This document shows positions 43,501 to 52,242 of a DNA stretch of 60,152 nucleotides, one piece after another. The notes under the pieces were generated by a model. That model made no database searches. It saw only the letters and a program-made list of their open reading frames with translations, and had not been told where the DNA came from. The translations under genes and the position numbers were made by a program. The first letter of the stretch is position 1. Each line of letters opens with the position of its first letter. The DNA is from Alphaproteobacteria bacterium (lineage in GTDB: Bacteria; Pseudomonadota; Alphaproteobacteria; Rhizobiales; Hyphomicrobiaceae): assembly GCA_019137195.1 (NCBI GenBank), contig JAGVSR010000118.1:1-60152 (forward strand), in the 5' to 3' direction.

Positions 43501-45292
43501 CGCGTGTGCGTATGAGCTTGTTGCCGGTCATCAGCGCGCCGGTCTTCATATCGGCCGCGGCCGCCTCGTACTCGGCGACGTCCTCCTCGAGCTGGCTCTT
43601 TCCAACGAGGAACTCGCGCTCGAGCTTGAGCCCGTCGTTCAGGTCCTTCCACTCGCGCAGCACCGCCTCGTGCGCGACCTCGATGACGTCGGCCTCGTCC
43701 GCGCCGACGAGGCGGCGGTCCTTGATCAGGAGTCGCGCCTCATCGGCGGCGAACTGGTCGACGACGGGCCGCGCGGCCTCGGGGATCTCAGTGCGGACGG
43801 CGACGCGGCGCACGAACTGGCCGGCGCTGTTGACGCGGGCGAGATGCGGGATGAAGGCCTTGCGCACGAGGGCGAGCTGATCCGCAGGGCTTGCCGGCAG
43901 CTTGCCCAGGCGAACGCCCTCGGCGAGCGCCTTCCCGACCGTGTTGGTGATCACGCCCTTGATGCGCCCGAGCTTCTCGTAACCCTCGAGGGTCAGAGCA
44001 TTGTCGGCCCTGTAGCTCTCGTAGAGGTGCGCGAGCGTGAAGGCCAGCAATGGAAGCGCGTCCTGCCCCGAGACATCCTCCAAGAGCGCCTGCGTCAGCG
44101 CCGGGTCGATCCGGAGCGGCTTCGGGCGCACGAGCGCCGCCGGCCCTTCGATGATGGTGCGGTAGGAGCCCTCGAGCATCATGTCGAGCGTGAAGGTCTC
44201 CTTGGCGAGAGCGGCGAGCTTCGGGTCGCGCTGCACCTGTGGGAACGAATCCGAGCGCATCGAGACGATCGCAATCGCCTGCTTGTCGGCCTCGAGCGCA
44301 CGCGCGAGCATGGCGATGAAGGGTCCAGCCTCGGCCTTGCCCTCGTCGTTGAAGAGCTCCTCGCCCTGGTCGATAGGCATGACGAGCGTCGGCAGCGGCA
44401 CCGCCTCGCCGCCGAGGCTCGGTGCGCGCCCGGCCTCCCTCAGCGCGGCGAAGATGCGGCCGAGGCCGTTCTCCTCGGTCGTGACAAAGCTCGCGATGTC
44501 GGCCCGCGCCCTCGGAACATCCTTGCCGGCAAGTCCCGCGCGAAGCTTCTCGTCTGCGAGCGCGGCGGCCAGAGAGGCGGCGAGGCCGAGGGTGCCGGTG
44601 ATCGCCGCACGCTCCGGGCGCACGACGGGCAGCACCAGCCAGTTGCGATCGTCACGCTTCAAGCGCGGAATGAGGCCGGCGCGCAGAAACGAGCTCTTGC
44701 CCGAGCCCGAGGCGCCGAGGATGAACAGCATGCGCTCGACGCCCTTGCGCGCGATGCCGCGCAGCTTGTCGAGCCCGGCGACGATCTGGGCATCGCGACC
44801 GAAAAAGATGGCCGCGTCCTCCTCGATCAGCGGTGCAAATCCGGGATAGGGCGGCCGCCCCTCGGGGAAGGGGAATGTTGCCGGGTCGAGTCCCGAGCGC
44901 TTCAGGCCCTCCTTGAGCCTCGCCCAGCCGAGCTCCGGCTCTTTGACGAGGTCGACCCACTGCTCGTCGCGGAGGTCGCCCGGAACGCTGCCGGCGTCGA
45001 TGCCAACCAGTAGGACGAAAATTCTCTTGCCCATGAGCTGGGCGGCGTTGAGCTCGGCCCGGCACCAGTCGGAAGCGAGCCACTGCGGCGTCATCACGAC
45101 GAGAACGGCTTCGCAGCGGTGGGCGGCCTTCTGGAGGGCGTCCTTCCAGCGCTGACCGGCGGCAATGCCGCGCTCGGGATCGAGATCGAGGAAGATGTCG
45201 TCTTTCGGCCAGCCGTTGGCGACGAGCCACTCCTGGACATAGGACGCCCAGTCATTGTTCTTGCTCGAATGACTTATGAAAATACGCGACAC
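40556..45292 (-). CDS. Giant NLR-like protein: TIR, nSTAND1 NTPase, transmembrane helix, coiled coil, lysozyme-like, TPR, YkuD-like and peptidoglycan-binding-like modules
   Basis: A 1578-residue protein. A TIR domain is at 1 to about 135, with the predicted catalytic Glu80 in DWCRAEL. An nSTAND1-type NTPase is at about 158-560, with FFGRD, Walker A GASGSGKSS (193-201) and Walker B-like IDQGEELF. Arginines at 625-628 precede a single membrane helix at about 629-650, so the N-terminal part should be cytoplasmic and the rest periplasmic. Then come a Glu/Arg/Lys/Ala coiled coil (about 652-745), a T4-type lysozyme-like domain (about 750-940; GVTIGIGYDIG, LVYNRG), helical TPR-like repeats (about 945-1220), a module homologous to the YkuD-like part of the downstream protein but reading SFGS where that one has SWGC, and a peptidoglycan-binding-like tail (about 1500-1568). 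GTG start after GGGGGTGA. The role is unknown; a sensor-effector in defence or wall stress is inferred. Confidence 0.82.
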   Translation of the reverse strand: MSRIFISHSSKNNDWASYVQEWLVANGWPKDDIFLDLDPERGIAAGQRWKDALQKAAHRCEAVLVVMTPQWLASDWCRAELNAAQLMGKRIFVLLVGIDAGSVPGDLRDEQWVDLVKEPELGWARLKEGLKRSGLDPATFPFPEGRPPYPGFAPLIEEDAAIFFGRDAQIVAGLDKLRGIARKGVERMLFILGASGSGKSSFLRAGLIPRLKRDDRNWLVLPVVRPERAAITGTLGLAASLAAALADEKLRAGLAGKDVPRARADIASFVTTEENGLGRIFAALREAGRAPSLGGEAVPLPTLVMPIDQGEELFNDEGKAEAGPFIAMLARALEADKQAIAIVSMRSDSFPQVQRDPKLAALAKETFTLDMMLEGSYRTIIEGPAALVRPKPLRIDPALTQALLEDVSGQDALPLLAFTLAHLYESYRADNALTLEGYEKLGRIKGVITNTVGKALAEGVRLGKLPASPADQLALVRKAFIPHLARVNSAGQFVRRVAVRTEIPEAARPVVDQFAADEARLLIKDRRLVGADEADVIEVAHEAVLREWKDLNDGLKLEREFLVGKSQLEEDVAEYEAAAADMKTGALMTGNKLIRTRDWLLSRPDQLTEHERRFIEASVRREDNRRRRWAIAAVAALALMTAAAAGFAVQARKMAQLARDAETERDKAETAKEEADRERDSALAARTEADRQRTRAEEQKRAAKQAEVNAKAARNKVLKYVEKIVAEATLKQADRLGAVEKRISAEDLQIVTEFEVENKRSYDQRLSWPTWPGVSSGVTIGIGYDIGYNTEADLVRDWEPYLLQEDLSRLKQAIGVTGSAARALAADFSDISIPFAAAEAVFKVATVPKFLDAVDRALPQASSLPSKCGAALLSLVYNRGASLQGERRREMKSIHDHLASGELERVPAEYRSMKRLWTVEGLRQRRDREADLFEVCLTSMDSVAGDLMRGFDALRNEAPDKAEQEFAKALQRDASVQPRIERVRAGANLERGKKWLEEENDEQAKAAFELALKADPSIREQVDQLWANAHVERGARLLAENESAKATEEFKLALAVDPSRNKAVASAYVEHASSLLESDKPDDAKSQFAVALGYSANAKAEIAAAYAEHGRGSLDEGDETAAAASFSAAVEYSPEVSTRIAEIYVERGVADAGTGRSDLARGRFDTALAYDAGARTTFAARLMPRIGELLKQGDIDQARPVWNLAARYDTSAGEKLEALLARLPKSEGPTAVNWPLDDARSPDYRHLDSSLSASEFELQAADLELLISSNHFAPVALGDKVLVGLRGALLSGGSAEIEQTRIKIRDIRPDHKTFRSVLAVFDRKRGTISAFPASTVPTGQALYTGWQRAQSGQHPGCNMLPTGSYRYSIGLHRSGRPIPGVFVQRLPSGDLMTVAALRSRNDPVIDVGDDWDVTQPGDNIHPSFKSATAEFSSFGSLTVPGTYTEGRHTGDWAKLRVAAGLPESGSGPEGARIDLVLLTGLEAAIAASLRDKGVAADQAIVREKLERLRQGSRGPLVATLRSKLGLSEGDEMDAKTVKALADLQRSKLGFADGILSPETDAKLGLCVFKAASCTSSAP

Positions 45293-45862
45293 CGGTCACC
45301 CCCGAGCGTCAGGCAATACGGGCAAGGCTATCGCCTCGGACGCGGCTCGGCAAGGACCGGGTTCACTCTCGCCACCAGCGCAGCGTGAGCCAGACGCAGG
45401 GCATTCTCGTGCCGTTGCCCTCGAGGTTCCCCAGGCTACGCGACCCCCCACTCTTCCGACTTCCCCGCGGGCACAGGCACCTTGCCGGGTATGGTGCCAA
45501 CGCCGTCCTTAGCAGGCTACTCGATACCGTCATCGCGTCGGCGTTTCGCAACTGCGTCGCGACCGACTTGCCGGGCTTGATCTACTGTTTGCGCACTGCC
45601 ACTGATCCCGGCACGCGCGGGAATGTTGCTTTGCAAAGAGAGGTTACGAATGCGAACGCATCGCGCGTGCGGCTCGTTCCCATTCGAATGTCGAGCAGGC
45701 CACCACGGCGCCCCCCGCACGTCCGAACGCCAAGCCTGCCTGCGGCCGGAATCTGGCCGGCTGGGAAACTCGAACGGCTCATCAATCATCTTTCCGAGCA
45801 ATTCTCCGGCATCGGTGCCGGCCGGGTTTGCCATCGCGGTCGATCGCTCGAGACCGCCTGCT
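45293..45862. other. Intergenic region upstream of the TIR-nSTAND gene
   Basis: About 570 bases between bluB (minus strand) and the TIR-nSTAND gene (minus strand). Short open frames are present, but none has a ribosome site plus recognisable features. It presumably contains the promoter of the two giant genes. Around 45,600-45,680 the composition is less GC-rich than the surroundings. No cobalamin riboswitch or other structured RNA was recognised. Confidence 0.5.
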
Positions 45863-46513
45863 TCAACGCTCGACGAGGATCACCTCAGACCGGGCCTCCC
45901 AGGCCTGCCGCTCGAGCTCCGGGTCCATGTGCTCCTCGACCGGCCATCCGATGCACAGATAGGCGACGAGCGTCCAGGAGCCGGGAACGTCGAGCGCCTC
46001 CTTGATCACGTCCGGCTCGACGATCGATATCCACCCGATCCCCAGCCCCTCCGCACGGGCCGCGAGCCACAGTGTCTGGACGGCGGCGACGACCGAGTAG
46101 CGAATGGTCTCGGGCATCGTCTGGCGGCCGAGACCGTTGCCTGCCGGCGTTTCCTCGTCGGCAAAGACGGCGAGATGCATGGGCGCCTCGTTCAGGCCTT
46201 CCAGCTTCAGTCTTGCGTAGCGCGCCCGCTGCTCACCCGCATACCCCTCGAGTGCCGAAACGTTGGCGCGCCGAAAGCTCGCCGCCACGGCCGCCCGGCG
46301 GCTCGCATCGTTCACAACCACGAAGCGCCAGGGCTGGGAGTGGCCGACCGAGGGTGATCGGGAGGCGAGCTCGAGGAGGTGCCGAAGCAAAGCATCGTCC
46401 ACAGGATCGGAGCGGAAGCGGCGTACATCCCGCCGCCACAACACGAGATCGCGAAAACGCTCCTTGAATGCGGCGTCGAACGTCGGCGGCGCAGGCCCTT
46501 TCGCTTTCGTCAT
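45863..46513 (-). CDS. bluB: 5,6-dimethylbenzimidazole synthase
   Basis: A 216-residue nitroreductase-fold enzyme that splits FMN to make 5,6-dimethylbenzimidazole, the lower ligand of cobalamin. The RRDVRRFRSDPVDD stretch, SPSVGHSQPWRFVVV and the later GWISIVEPDVI and YLCIGWP blocks are typical of BluB. The start overlaps the cobB stop by 4 bases (ATGA). Its place at the end of cobA-cobB-bluB supports the assignment over a general nitroreductase. Confidence 0.92.
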   Translation of the reverse strand: MTKAKGPAPPTFDAAFKERFRDLVLWRRDVRRFRSDPVDDALLRHLLELASRSPSVGHSQPWRFVVVNDASRRAAVAASFRRANVSALEGYAGEQRARYARLKLEGLNEAPMHLAVFADEETPAGNGLGRQTMPETIRYSVVAAVQTLWLAARAEGLGIGWISIVEPDVIKEALDVPGSWTLVAYLCIGWPVEEHMDPELERQAWEARSEVILVER

Positions 46514-47853
46514 CCTGCGCCTCCCCCGATACCGTGAAAAAACGTACCGCTGACCCGTCCACGGCGGGCGCCCGTCTCGGCCACGGCATCTCCATTGGCA
46601 TCCGAGCAGACTACAAGCGGCTCCTCGCGCGCATGCACGAGGCTTGCATAGTGGAACTCGTGGCCGCGAACCTCGGCGCCCTTGTGACCCAAGGCGCAGT
46701 CGGCAACGAGCACGGCACGGCGATAGCCGAGATGGAGACTTCTGGTTGCGAACGACGTCTCGACGTCGAGGAGCCCCAGCATCTCGTGCGCCACGCCATC
46801 CGCGTCGGTGAGCGCGCGCCCGAGCACCATGAAGCCTCCGCACTCTCCGTGGATGGTCACGCCGCGCGCCGCAGCGTCGTGCATGGAGGCCTTGAAGCGA
46901 TCGGCCGCCGCAAGGCGGGCAGCGTGCAGCTCCGGATAGCCGCCCGGCAGCCAGATCGCGTCGGCTGCGGCATCCGGGGTCTCGTCGGCAAGCGGAGAGA
47001 AGAACGAGAGGCTTGCGCCGCAGCTGCGCCATCCTTCGGCAACGTGCGGATAGAAGAACGAGAAGGCAACATCGCGGGCGATGGCGATCCTCTGTCCCGG
47101 AGGCCTCAGGCCTGCCGTGCTCCGGGACGGGGCTCCACTGTCCGGCTGCGCAGGCCTAGCGGCGGCAACGATGCGGTCGAGGTCGAACGAGGCCGCCGCC
47201 AGATCTGCCAATGCCTCGAGCCGACGGTCGACGGCACCAACCTCCGTTGCCTGCACGAGACCAAGATGCCGCTCGGGAAGCGCGATGGACGCGTTGCGCA
47301 CGAGCACGCCGAAGACGGGAATGCCGATCCGCTGCAACGCGGGCTCGATCAGGGATCGATGCCTCGTGCTGGCAATGTTGTTCAAGATGGCGCCGGCAAT
47401 GCCGACGCCGTCGCGGTAGCGTGCGAGTCCCTGCGCTACCGCCGCCGCCGTTTCGGATTGCCCTGCGCAATCGAGAACGAGAACGACCGGCCAGCCCAGA
47501 AGTGCCGCGATGTCCGCAGTGCTGCCGCGGCCGGCGAGACCCGGCGCCGCCACGCCGTCGAAGAGCCCCATCACTCCCTCGACGACGGCGATGTCGCAAT
47601 CGCGAGATGCGGCCGATACCAGTCCTCGGATCGCTGCAGCCGGCATCGCCCAGCTGTCGAGATTGAAGCTGGAGCGGCCGGTTGCGACACTATGAAACGC
47701 CGGATCGATATAGTCGGGCCCGCATTTCATCGGCTGAACAGCCAGCCCTCGTCGGGTCAGCGCCCGCATCAGGCCGAGTGTCACCGTCGTCTTGCCGGCC
47801 CCCGAACGGGGTGCGGCGATCACGAGACCCGGAACGCGAGTCGCAACGGTCAT
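46510..47853 (-). CDS. cobB: Cobyrinic (hydrogenobyrinic) acid a,c-diamide synthase
   Basis: A 447-residue glutamine-dependent amidase that adds two amide groups to the corrin ring using ATP. The N-terminal P-loop is APRSGAGKTT. The C-terminal glutaminase domain has the nucleophile Cys in HGECGGFMVLG. In an aerobic pathway the substrate is hydrogenobyrinic acid, before cobalt insertion by CobNST. It overlaps cobA by 4 bases at its start (ATGA) and bluB by 4 at its end. Confidence 0.93.
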   Translation of the reverse strand: MTVATRVPGLVIAAPRSGAGKTTVTLGLMRALTRRGLAVQPMKCGPDYIDPAFHSVATGRSSFNLDSWAMPAAAIRGLVSAASRDCDIAVVEGVMGLFDGVAAPGLAGRGSTADIAALLGWPVVLVLDCAGQSETAAAVAQGLARYRDGVGIAGAILNNIASTRHRSLIEPALQRIGIPVFGVLVRNASIALPERHLGLVQATEVGAVDRRLEALADLAAASFDLDRIVAAARPAQPDSGAPSRSTAGLRPPGQRIAIARDVAFSFFYPHVAEGWRSCGASLSFFSPLADETPDAAADAIWLPGGYPELHAARLAAADRFKASMHDAAARGVTIHGECGGFMVLGRALTDADGVAHEMLGLLDVETSFATRSLHLGYRRAVLVADCALGHKGAEVRGHEFHYASLVHAREEPLVVCSDANGDAVAETGARRGRVSGTFFHGIGGGAG

Positions 47854-48644
47854 GTCCACGGCACCATGGTTCTCAGAAGCTCGCCCCGCAGCGCGGCTAT
47901 CTGGCCCACGATCACGATCGAGGGCGCGCCGAGCTGGGCCTTCTCGGCCGCCATGACGAGCGATCCGAGATCGGCTTCGACGACGATCTCCTCCGGCGTG
48001 GTCGCCGCGTGCAAGATGCTGGCCGGCGTCTCTGGCGCGAGACCGGCGGCGAGCAGCGCCGCAACGATCTCGGCGAGCTGAGCCATCGGCATGTAGAGAA
48101 CGATCGGCTGTCCGGTCGCGGCCAGCGCCTGCCAATCGAGCGCCGGGCTGCCATCCGCCTTGCGATGACCCGCCGCGAGAATGACGGCGTGATTGGTCTC
48201 GCGCGTGGTCGCCGGAATGCCGGCGAGCGCCGCTCCTGCAAGGCCCGCCGTAACGCCCGGAATGACGCGGAACCGGATGCCCGCCCTGACCAGCGCCATC
48301 GCCTCCTCGCCGCCGCGCCCGAACACGAACGGATCGCCGCCTTTGAGCCGCAGGACGCGCCGGTTCATGAGCGCCCGTGCGATCAGAAGCTCGTTGATGT
48401 CGCCCTGGTGAGGCGAAGGACGGCCACCGCGCTTCCCGGCCGGGATGAGTTCGGCTCCGTCGCGTGCGAGGTCGAGAACACGCTTGTCGACCAGTGCATC
48501 GTAGACGATGTCGTCGGCCGAGCGGAGGGCGTGAAGAGCCAGCAGCGTCAGCAGGCGCGGATCGCCCGGCCCGGCGCCGGCCAGCCAGACCTCGCCCTGC
48601 GGAAACTCGGCAAAATCCGGGAAGCTCGGGGGAAGCTGGTTCAT
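47850..48644 (-). CDS. cobA: Uroporphyrinogen-III C-methyltransferase
   Basis: A 264-residue SAM-dependent enzyme that methylates uroporphyrinogen III at C2 and C7 to make precorrin-2, the entry step to corrins. Motifs include VWLAGAGPGDP near the N-terminus, the YDALVD segment, and RLKGGDPFVFGRGGEE. There is no CysG-type dehydrogenase/ferrochelatase part, so it is the short CobA form. It is divergent from cbiD with only 38 bases between the two starts; no clear ribosome site precedes its ATG. Confidence 0.93.
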   Translation of the reverse strand: MNQLPPSFPDFAEFPQGEVWLAGAGPGDPRLLTLLALHALRSADDIVYDALVDKRVLDLARDGAELIPAGKRGGRPSPHQGDINELLIARALMNRRVLRLKGGDPFVFGRGGEEAMALVRAGIRFRVIPGVTAGLAGAALAGIPATTRETNHAVILAAGHRKADGSPALDWQALAATGQPIVLYMPMAQLAEIVAALLAAGLAPETPASILHAATTPEEIVVEADLGSLVMAAEKAQLGAPSIVIVGQIAALRGELLRTMVPWT

Positions 48645-48682
48645 GGGGCGGGCACGTCCGGAATTCTCCTGCGAACTATGCT

Positions 48683-49828
48683 ATGGATCGCGCGAGCGAG
48701 CGAGCCGGACCCTTGAGCGAAACGCCCCCGACATCCAGCGACGTCCTCGGTCAGCCCGCAACACCCTTGCGGCGCGGCTGGACTACGGGCGCCTGCGCGA
48801 CGGCTGCCACGCGGGCGGCTCTCGAAGGTCTCCTGACTGGCGACTGCCCCGCCACGACGGAGATCGCGCTGCCCTCGGGCCAGCGCGTGACCTTTGCGGT
48901 CGCTCGTCACGACAAGGGACCGGGCTGGGCTTCGGCCGGCGTCATTAAGGACGCCGGCGATGATCCCGACGTCACGCACGGCGCACTCGTGGTCGCCAAG
49001 GTGACGCGTGGGAAGGACGGCTCGGGTATCACCTTCAAGGCCGGCGAGGGCGTCGGAACCGTGACCAAACCCGGGCTGCCGCTCGCTGTCGGAGAGCCCG
49101 CCATCAATCCCGTGCCGCGCCGGATGATGCGGCAGGCGGTGGCCGAGGTGGCGGCGGGATCGGCCTTTCGGGAGGATGTCGAGATCGAGATTTCGATCCC
49201 CGGCGGCCAACGCCTCGCCGAAAAGACGCTCAACCCGCGTCTCGGCATCCTCGGCGGCCTCTCGATCCTTGGCACGACGGGCATCGTCGTGCCCTACTCG
49301 TGCGCAGCGTGGATCAGCTCCATTCATCGCGGCATCGACGTGGCGCGCGCCCTGGGCCTCGCGCATATCGCCGGCAGCACGGGCTCCACATCCGAAGCCG
49401 CGGTGCAGAAACTCTATGGTCTTCCGGACAGCGCGCTGATCGACATGGGCGACTTCGCCGGCGGAATGCTGAAGTATCTGCGCCAGCATCCGGTCCCGCG
49501 GCTCACGATCGCAGGCGGCTTCGCCAAGATGGTGAAGCTCGGCCAGGGCCTGCTCGATCTTCATTCCAAACGCGGCACGGTCGACCGAGACTGGCTGGCC
49601 ACGCTTCTCGCCTGCCAGGGTGCCCCCGAGGATCTCGTCGCGCTGACGCGGCGGGCAAACTCCGCGCTCGAGGTGCTGCAGGAAAGCGCCGCTCGCGGGG
49701 TCCCTGCCGCCACACATGTGGCCGAGGCAGCCTGGGAGACTGCGCATCGCGCGCTCGATGGGGCGCCGGTGGCGCTCGATGTCGTCGTGTTCGACCGCGA
49801 CGGGCGCGAGGTCGGACGCTGGGGCTGA
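48683..49828 (+). CDS. cbiD: Precorrin-5B C1-methyltransferase, CbiD type
   Basis: A 381-residue protein of the CbiD family. WTTGACATAAT near residues 32-42 and GSTGSTSEAAV near 232-242 are family hallmarks. CbiD methylates C1 in the cobalt-early (anaerobic) pathway; here it sits among cobalt-late genes (cobG, cobN) and no cobF is seen, so it probably replaces CobF. It is on the plus strand against the trend, 38 bases from the cobA start and 12 bases from the end of cobM. The start is uncertain: ATG 48683 lacks a clear ribosome site and TTG 48713 is an alternative. Confidence 0.9.
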   Translation: MDRASERAGPLSETPPTSSDVLGQPATPLRRGWTTGACATAATRAALEGLLTGDCPATTEIALPSGQRVTFAVARHDKGPGWASAGVIKDAGDDPDVTHGALVVAKVTRGKDGSGITFKAGEGVGTVTKPGLPLAVGEPAINPVPRRMMRQAVAEVAAGSAFREDVEIEISIPGGQRLAEKTLNPRLGILGGLSILGTTGIVVPYSCAAWISSIHRGIDVARALGLAHIAGSTGSTSEAAVQKLYGLPDSALIDMGDFAGGMLKYLRQHPVPRLTIAGGFAKMVKLGQGLLDLHSKRGTVDRDWLATLLACQGAPEDLVALTRRANSALEVLQESAARGVPAATHVAEAAWETAHRALDGAPVALDVVVFDRDGREVGRWG

Positions 49829-49840
49829 GACGATCATGCG

Positions 49841-50599
49841 TCACTCCCTGCCCCGAAACCGCCGTTGATAGGCCGCGTCGTACAGCGCGCTGTTGCGGAA
49901 GTCCTCGGCTCCGAGCGCGGGTCCGACCAGGATGAGCGCCGTGCGCTCGATTTTGTGCCGGCCGGCCTTCTCGACAATGGACCCGAGAGCTCCCTTGACG
50001 ATGATCTCGTCGGGCCAGCTCGCCCGGCACACGATCGCAGCTGGGCAGTCCGTGCCGTAGAACGGCAGCAGCTCGGCGACCGTCTCTTCGAGCACGTGAA
50101 TCGAAAGATGAATGGCGAGCGTGGCTCCGGTTGCGGCGAACGCTGCGAGCTTCTCCCGTTCGGGCATGGCGGACGCACGGCCGGGCGTTCGCGTCAGGAC
50201 CACCGATTGCGCCACTTCCGGCAACGTCAGCTCCCGCGCGAGGGCTGCCGCTGCGGCGGCAAACGACGGCACGCCCGGGGTGACCGTGTAGGGAATTCCT
50301 GCCGCGTCGAGCGCGCGAATTTGCTCGCCGAGTGCGCTCCAGATGGAGAGATCTCCCGAATGGAGCCGCGCGACGTCCTCGCCTGCGGCCGTTGCGCGGG
50401 CCATCTCGGCAACGATCTCGGGAAGAGACATGGGGGCCGTATCGACGATGCGAGCTCCCTTCGGGCAATGGGAGAGCAGCGCTTTCGGCACCAGCGAGCC
50501 GGCATAGAGACATACCGGACAGCTCGCGATGAGATCGCGGCCGCGCACTGTAATGAGATCGGCTGCGCCGGGTCCCGCGCCAATGAAGTGAACGGTCAT
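49841..50599 (-). CDS. cobM: Precorrin-4 C11-methyltransferase
   Basis: A 252-residue SAM-dependent methylase of the corrin family. [18 protein letters not shown] at the start, [15 protein letters not shown] and [12 protein letters not shown] identify the CobM/CbiF group. It forms precorrin-5. The start overlaps the cobE stop by 4 bases, making cobL-cobE-cobM a coupled unit. Confidence 0.93.
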   Translation of the reverse strand: MTVHFIGAGPGAADLITVRGRDLIASCPVCLYAGSLVPKALLSHCPKGARIVDTAPMSLPEIVAEMARATAAGEDVARLHSGDLSIWSALGEQIRALDAAGIPYTVTPGVPSFAAAAAALARELTLPEVAQSVVLTRTPGRASAMPEREKLAAFAATGATLAIHLSIHVLEETVAELLPFYGTDCPAAIVCRASWPDEIIVKGALGSIVEKAGRHKIERTALILVGPALGAEDFRNSALYDAAYQRRFRGRE

Positions 50600-50997
50600 C
50601 GTGTCTCTCCTCCGGGCGGCCGGACGGCGCGGGCCAGCGCACACGTTGCGCGCGCGTGGGCGATGCGCGGGCCGAGAAGCTTTGCGCCGCGGCCGGCCAC
50701 GACGAGCGCGGCAGCCTCGGCGATCGACGGCACGCCTTTCGAAGCTTCTACGCGCTCCGATTGCGTCAGCGTGTGTCCGGAAACGCTTTTCAAAGCGGAC
50801 ACATCGCAGCGCACGAGCGGGAGCCCGAGCTGCTGGGCTGCACTGGCCATACCTGGCTCGGCTGCCTTGGCGGTCTCCGTCGCAAGACACACGACGTCGC
50901 GCCGCAATAGCCCGTGGGTCTCGAGGGCCGCCGCGATCACGGCGCAGATGTCGTGTGCCGGCGTGTCGCGCCGGCAGCCGATGCCCGCGACAATCAT
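50596..50997 (-). CDS. cobE: Cobalamin biosynthesis protein CobE (CbiG C-terminal domain)
   Basis: A 133-residue protein matching the C-terminal domain of Cbi[13 protein letters not shown] opens it and [11 protein letters not shown] lies near residue 45. The exact biochemical role of CobE in the aerobic pathway is not settled; it is thought to help handle intermediates. The ATG at 50997 overlaps the cobL stop (ATGA); an in-frame ATG six codons earlier is possible. Confidence 0.88.
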   Translation of the reverse strand: MIVAGIGCRRDTPAHDICAVIAAALETHGLLRRDVVCLATETAKAAEPGMASAAQQLGLPLVRCDVSALKSVSGHTLTQSERVEASKGVPSIAEAAALVVAGRGAKLLGPRIAHARATCALARAVRPPGGETR

Positions 50998-52229
50998 GGC
51001 TTGACCACCCGCCATTGCGTGACCGGCATCGCCGGGCGCCAGCCGGTCATGGTTCCAACCGGCACAGCACGCGAGACTTGCAGTCGCGACAGGTCGCCGC
51101 CGTATGCGGCGCGCGTGGACAGGAGCTGCTGCTCGGATTCGAGCGTGATCGCGTTGACAACGAGACGTCCGCCCGGCCTCAATGCCCGCCACGCGGCGTC
51201 GAATACCCCGTCGTCCGTAAAGCCGCCACCGATGAAGATCGCGTCGGGCGGCGGCAAGCCGGCGAGCGCCGCCGGGGCGCGGCCTCGTACGATTGTCAGA
51301 TCAGGTGTGCCGAGCGCCGTGGCGTTGCGGGCTGCGCGAGCGGCCCGTTCCGGGTTTTCCTCGATGCCAATGGCGATGAGAGAGGGGTGACAGAGCAGCC
51401 ATTCGATCGCTATCGAGCCGGCACCGAGGCCGATGTCCCACAGGCACTCGCCCTGCCGCGGCGCCAGCGCCGAGAGTGTGAAGGCGCGGATCTCGCGCTT
51501 GGTGAGCTGGCCGTCGTGCTCGAAAAGATCGTCGTCGAGCCCCGGTGCCAGCGCCATGATGTGCGCATCCGGGTCCGCAACGCAGTCGATGGCGATGGTG
51601 TTCAACGGATCGACGGCAGCGAAATCGGCAACGATGGCGACCGCGCTCTGCACCCGCTCGCGCGGCCCGCCGAGCGCTTCGAGCACGGTCAGCCGCGAGC
51701 GGCCGAAGCCCCGTGCCGTCAGCAGGGCTGCCACCTTCCCGGGCGTCGTCCCGTCCCACGACAAGGCCAGAATGCGGGCGCCGGGCTGCAGATGGCGGAC
51801 GAGCCCTTCGAGCGCGCGCCCGTGCAGCGTGACGAGGCTCGTCTCCTGCAATGCCCAACCGAGGCGCGACGCCGCAAGGCTGAACGCCGAAGGCTGCGGC
51901 ACGGCCATCAGGCAGTCGGGGGGGAAGCGCTGCGCCAGTGCGACGCCGACGCCGTAGTGGAAGGGATCACCGGAAGCGAGCACCACGACCGGTGTGCCGG
52001 CATGTCGCGCGATCTCGTCGTAACCACCGCTCATGGGGCTCGGCCAGGGCAGGACGCGACCACGAATGAGGCTGGCCGCAAGCTTCAGGTGCCTTGCCCC
52101 GCCAACGACCAGCTCCGCCTCCCCGACGAGGCGCCGGGCCGCTGGCGATAGCCCCTCCACGCCGTCCTCGCCAATGCCGACGATGGACAGCCAGCGCTCG
52201 AGCGTGCAGGGATTACCGTGAGGAGTCAT
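50994..52229 (-). CDS. cobL: Precorrin-6Y C5,15-methyltransferase (decarboxylating)
   Basis: A 411-residue bifunctional enzyme. The N-terminal half is a CobM-like methylase ([19 protein letters not shown]), and the C-terminal half is a class I methylase with [16 protein letters not shown]. It methylates C5 and C15 and removes the acetate carboxyl from ring C, as CbiE and CbiT do when separate. Its start is divergent from cobK, with only 13 bases between the two chosen start codons. Confidence 0.93.
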   Translation of the reverse strand: MTPHGNPCTLERWLSIVGIGEDGVEGLSPAARRLVGEAELVVGGARHLKLAASLIRGRVLPWPSPMSGGYDEIARHAGTPVVVLASGDPFHYGVGVALAQRFPPDCLMAVPQPSAFSLAASRLGWALQETSLVTLHGRALEGLVRHLQPGARILALSWDGTTPGKVAALLTARGFGRSRLTVLEALGGPRERVQSAVAIVADFAAVDPLNTIAIDCVADPDAHIMALAPGLDDDLFEHDGQLTKREIRAFTLSALAPRQGECLWDIGLGAGSIAIEWLLCHPSLIAIGIEENPERAARAARNATALGTPDLTIVRGRAPAALAGLPPPDAIFIGGGFTDDGVFDAAWRALRPGGRLVVNAITLESEQQLLSTRAAYGGDLSRLQVSRAVPVGTMTGWRPAMPVTQWRVVKP

Positions 52230-52242
52230 GGGAGCCCCCTCT

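Noticed and set aside
35625-45292. Prophage or endolysin region because of the lysozyme-like domains
   Set aside because: No holin, tail, capsid, integrase or attachment site is seen. The lysozyme-like domains are parts of very large proteins with TIR, NTPase and protease modules.
45293-45862. Cobalamin riboswitch or small RNA gene near bluB
   Set aside because: The region is downstream of bluB on its strand, and I could not identify the conserved B12-box or a convincing structure.
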